From positions 1 through 64,000 of the forward strand of contig NZ_KB892003.1 in the NCBI RefSeq assembly GCF_000373645.1: a stretch of 64,000 nucleotides of DNA, written 5' to 3'. A program made the translations under genes and the position numbers. Within the stretch, counting starts at the first letter, position 1. Each line of letters starts with the position of its first letter. The notes beneath the pieces were generated by a model that was given only the letters and a program-made list of their open reading frames with translations, did no database searches and had not been told where the DNA came from. This DNA is from Streptomyces sp. ATexAB-D23. Its GTDB lineage: Bacteria > Actinomycetota > Actinomycetes > Streptomycetales > Streptomycetaceae. This document shows, piece after piece, positions 63,636-64,000 of this stretch.

Positions 63636-64000
63636 ATGCCCACCCCACACCGTGTCGTCATCGCGGTCTTCCCAGGCGTCGACCTCCTCGACGTCGCCGG
63701 CCCCGCCGAGGTCTTCGCCCTGGCCAACCGGTCCGGCGGGGACCGCGCCGGCTACGGGGTCCGGCTCGCCGCCCCCGAAGCGGGCGCGGTGCGGACATCG
63801 GCGGGTGTCCGGCTGGTCCCCGACCTGACCTTCGACGAGGTCGGCGGGCAGGTGGACACCCTGCTGGTGCCGGGCGCGGTCGACATGACCGACGACGGCC
63901 CCGTCGCCCGGATCGACCAGGACATCGTGGCGTGGGTCAAGGAGACCGCCCGGCACGCCCGTCGGGTGGCGTCCGTGTGCGTGGGCGCACACCTGCTGGC
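63636..64000 (+). CDS. GlxA-type transcriptional regulator, N-terminal part (cut by window)
   Basis: The first 121 residues of a protein running past the window edge. They form a DJ-1/PfpI (class I glutamine amidotransferase-like) domain: RVVIAVFPGVDLLDVAGPAEVFALANR, and near the edge RRVASVCVGAHLL with the Cys of the nucleophile elbow. In Streptomyces this architecture is usually followed by an AraC-type HTH domain (GlxA), which would lie outside the window. A stand-alone PfpI protein is the other option. Confidence 0.78.
   Translation, partial: MPTPHRVVIAVFPGVDLLDVAGPAEVFALANRSGGDRAGYGVRLAAPEAGAVRTSAGVRLVPDLTFDEVGGQVDTLLVPGAVDMTDDGPVARIDQDIVAWVKETARHARRVASVCVGAHLL

Overview
The window is chromosomal DNA from a Streptomyces or a very close relative. 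Base composition is very GC rich with strong G/C bias at third codon positions, GTG and TTG starts occur, ATGA start/stop overlaps are common, and leucine TTA codons are almost absent. A spore-pigment type II polyketide (whiE) cluster, a bifunctional geosmin synthase and an NsdA-family regulator with bldA-type TTA codons in both flanking genes all point to this genus. Apart from an IS110 fragment at the left edge and one frameshifted gene it looks like ordinary, well-kept chromosome rich in accessory metabolism.

Layout. 1-275: 3' end of an IS110-type insertion sequence. 304-9631: phosphoketolase, a baeRF-type protein, a lipoprotein, a secreted endonuclease, an RlmG-like methyltransferase, an acyl-CoA dehydrogenase with a KstR-like box, and a hypothetical protein. 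9626-15911: ADP-ribosylglycohydrolase, an MpaB/DUF2236 oxygenase translationally coupled to a Ser/Thr kinase with seven C-terminal TPR-like repeats, an FAD oxidoreductase and a VOC protein. 15974-26202: a Tat-exported serine hydrolase, nitronate monooxygenase, two acyl-CoA synthetases, a DUF574-type methyltransferase, phenylacetate-CoA ligase, and a tandem alpha/beta hydrolase broken by a one-base frameshift.

26240-33471 is the complete spore-pigment locus: a divergent FAD hydroxylase, then whiE I-VII (WhiE-I protein, cupin, KS, chain length factor, ACP, aromatase, cyclase). Beyond a strong terminator lie an O-methyltransferase and a secreted beta-helix protein, transcribed toward it. 35879-41643 holds a divergent set matching the mycobacterial fadD19 / echA19 / DUF35 / ltp4 / ltp3 block of sterol side-chain catabolism. 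Two candidate operators lie between the divergent arms, one of them nearly identical to the box in front of the acyl-CoA dehydrogenase 30 kb away, which suggests a small KstR-like regulon.

41790-49258: ACT-domain and hypothetical proteins, a GH95 fucosidase overlapping tail-to-tail with geosmin synthase, and a secreted muramoyl amidase with a DasR-like site upstream. 49346-54411: a phosphotransferase, an NsdA-family regulator and a PAS/SpoIIE phosphatase, then Cys-free ribosomal protein L31. 54532-64000: DUF1275 membrane protein, photolyase with an SDR/DUF2867 partner, VanZ-like, DUF4389 and DinB proteins, an AA10 polysaccharide monooxygenase under a promoter overlapped by a DasR-like site, a GNAT acetyltransferase, an F420-type oxidoreductase, small DUF proteins, and a truncated GlxA-type regulator. 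I saw no rRNA, tRNA, CRISPR array or prophage.
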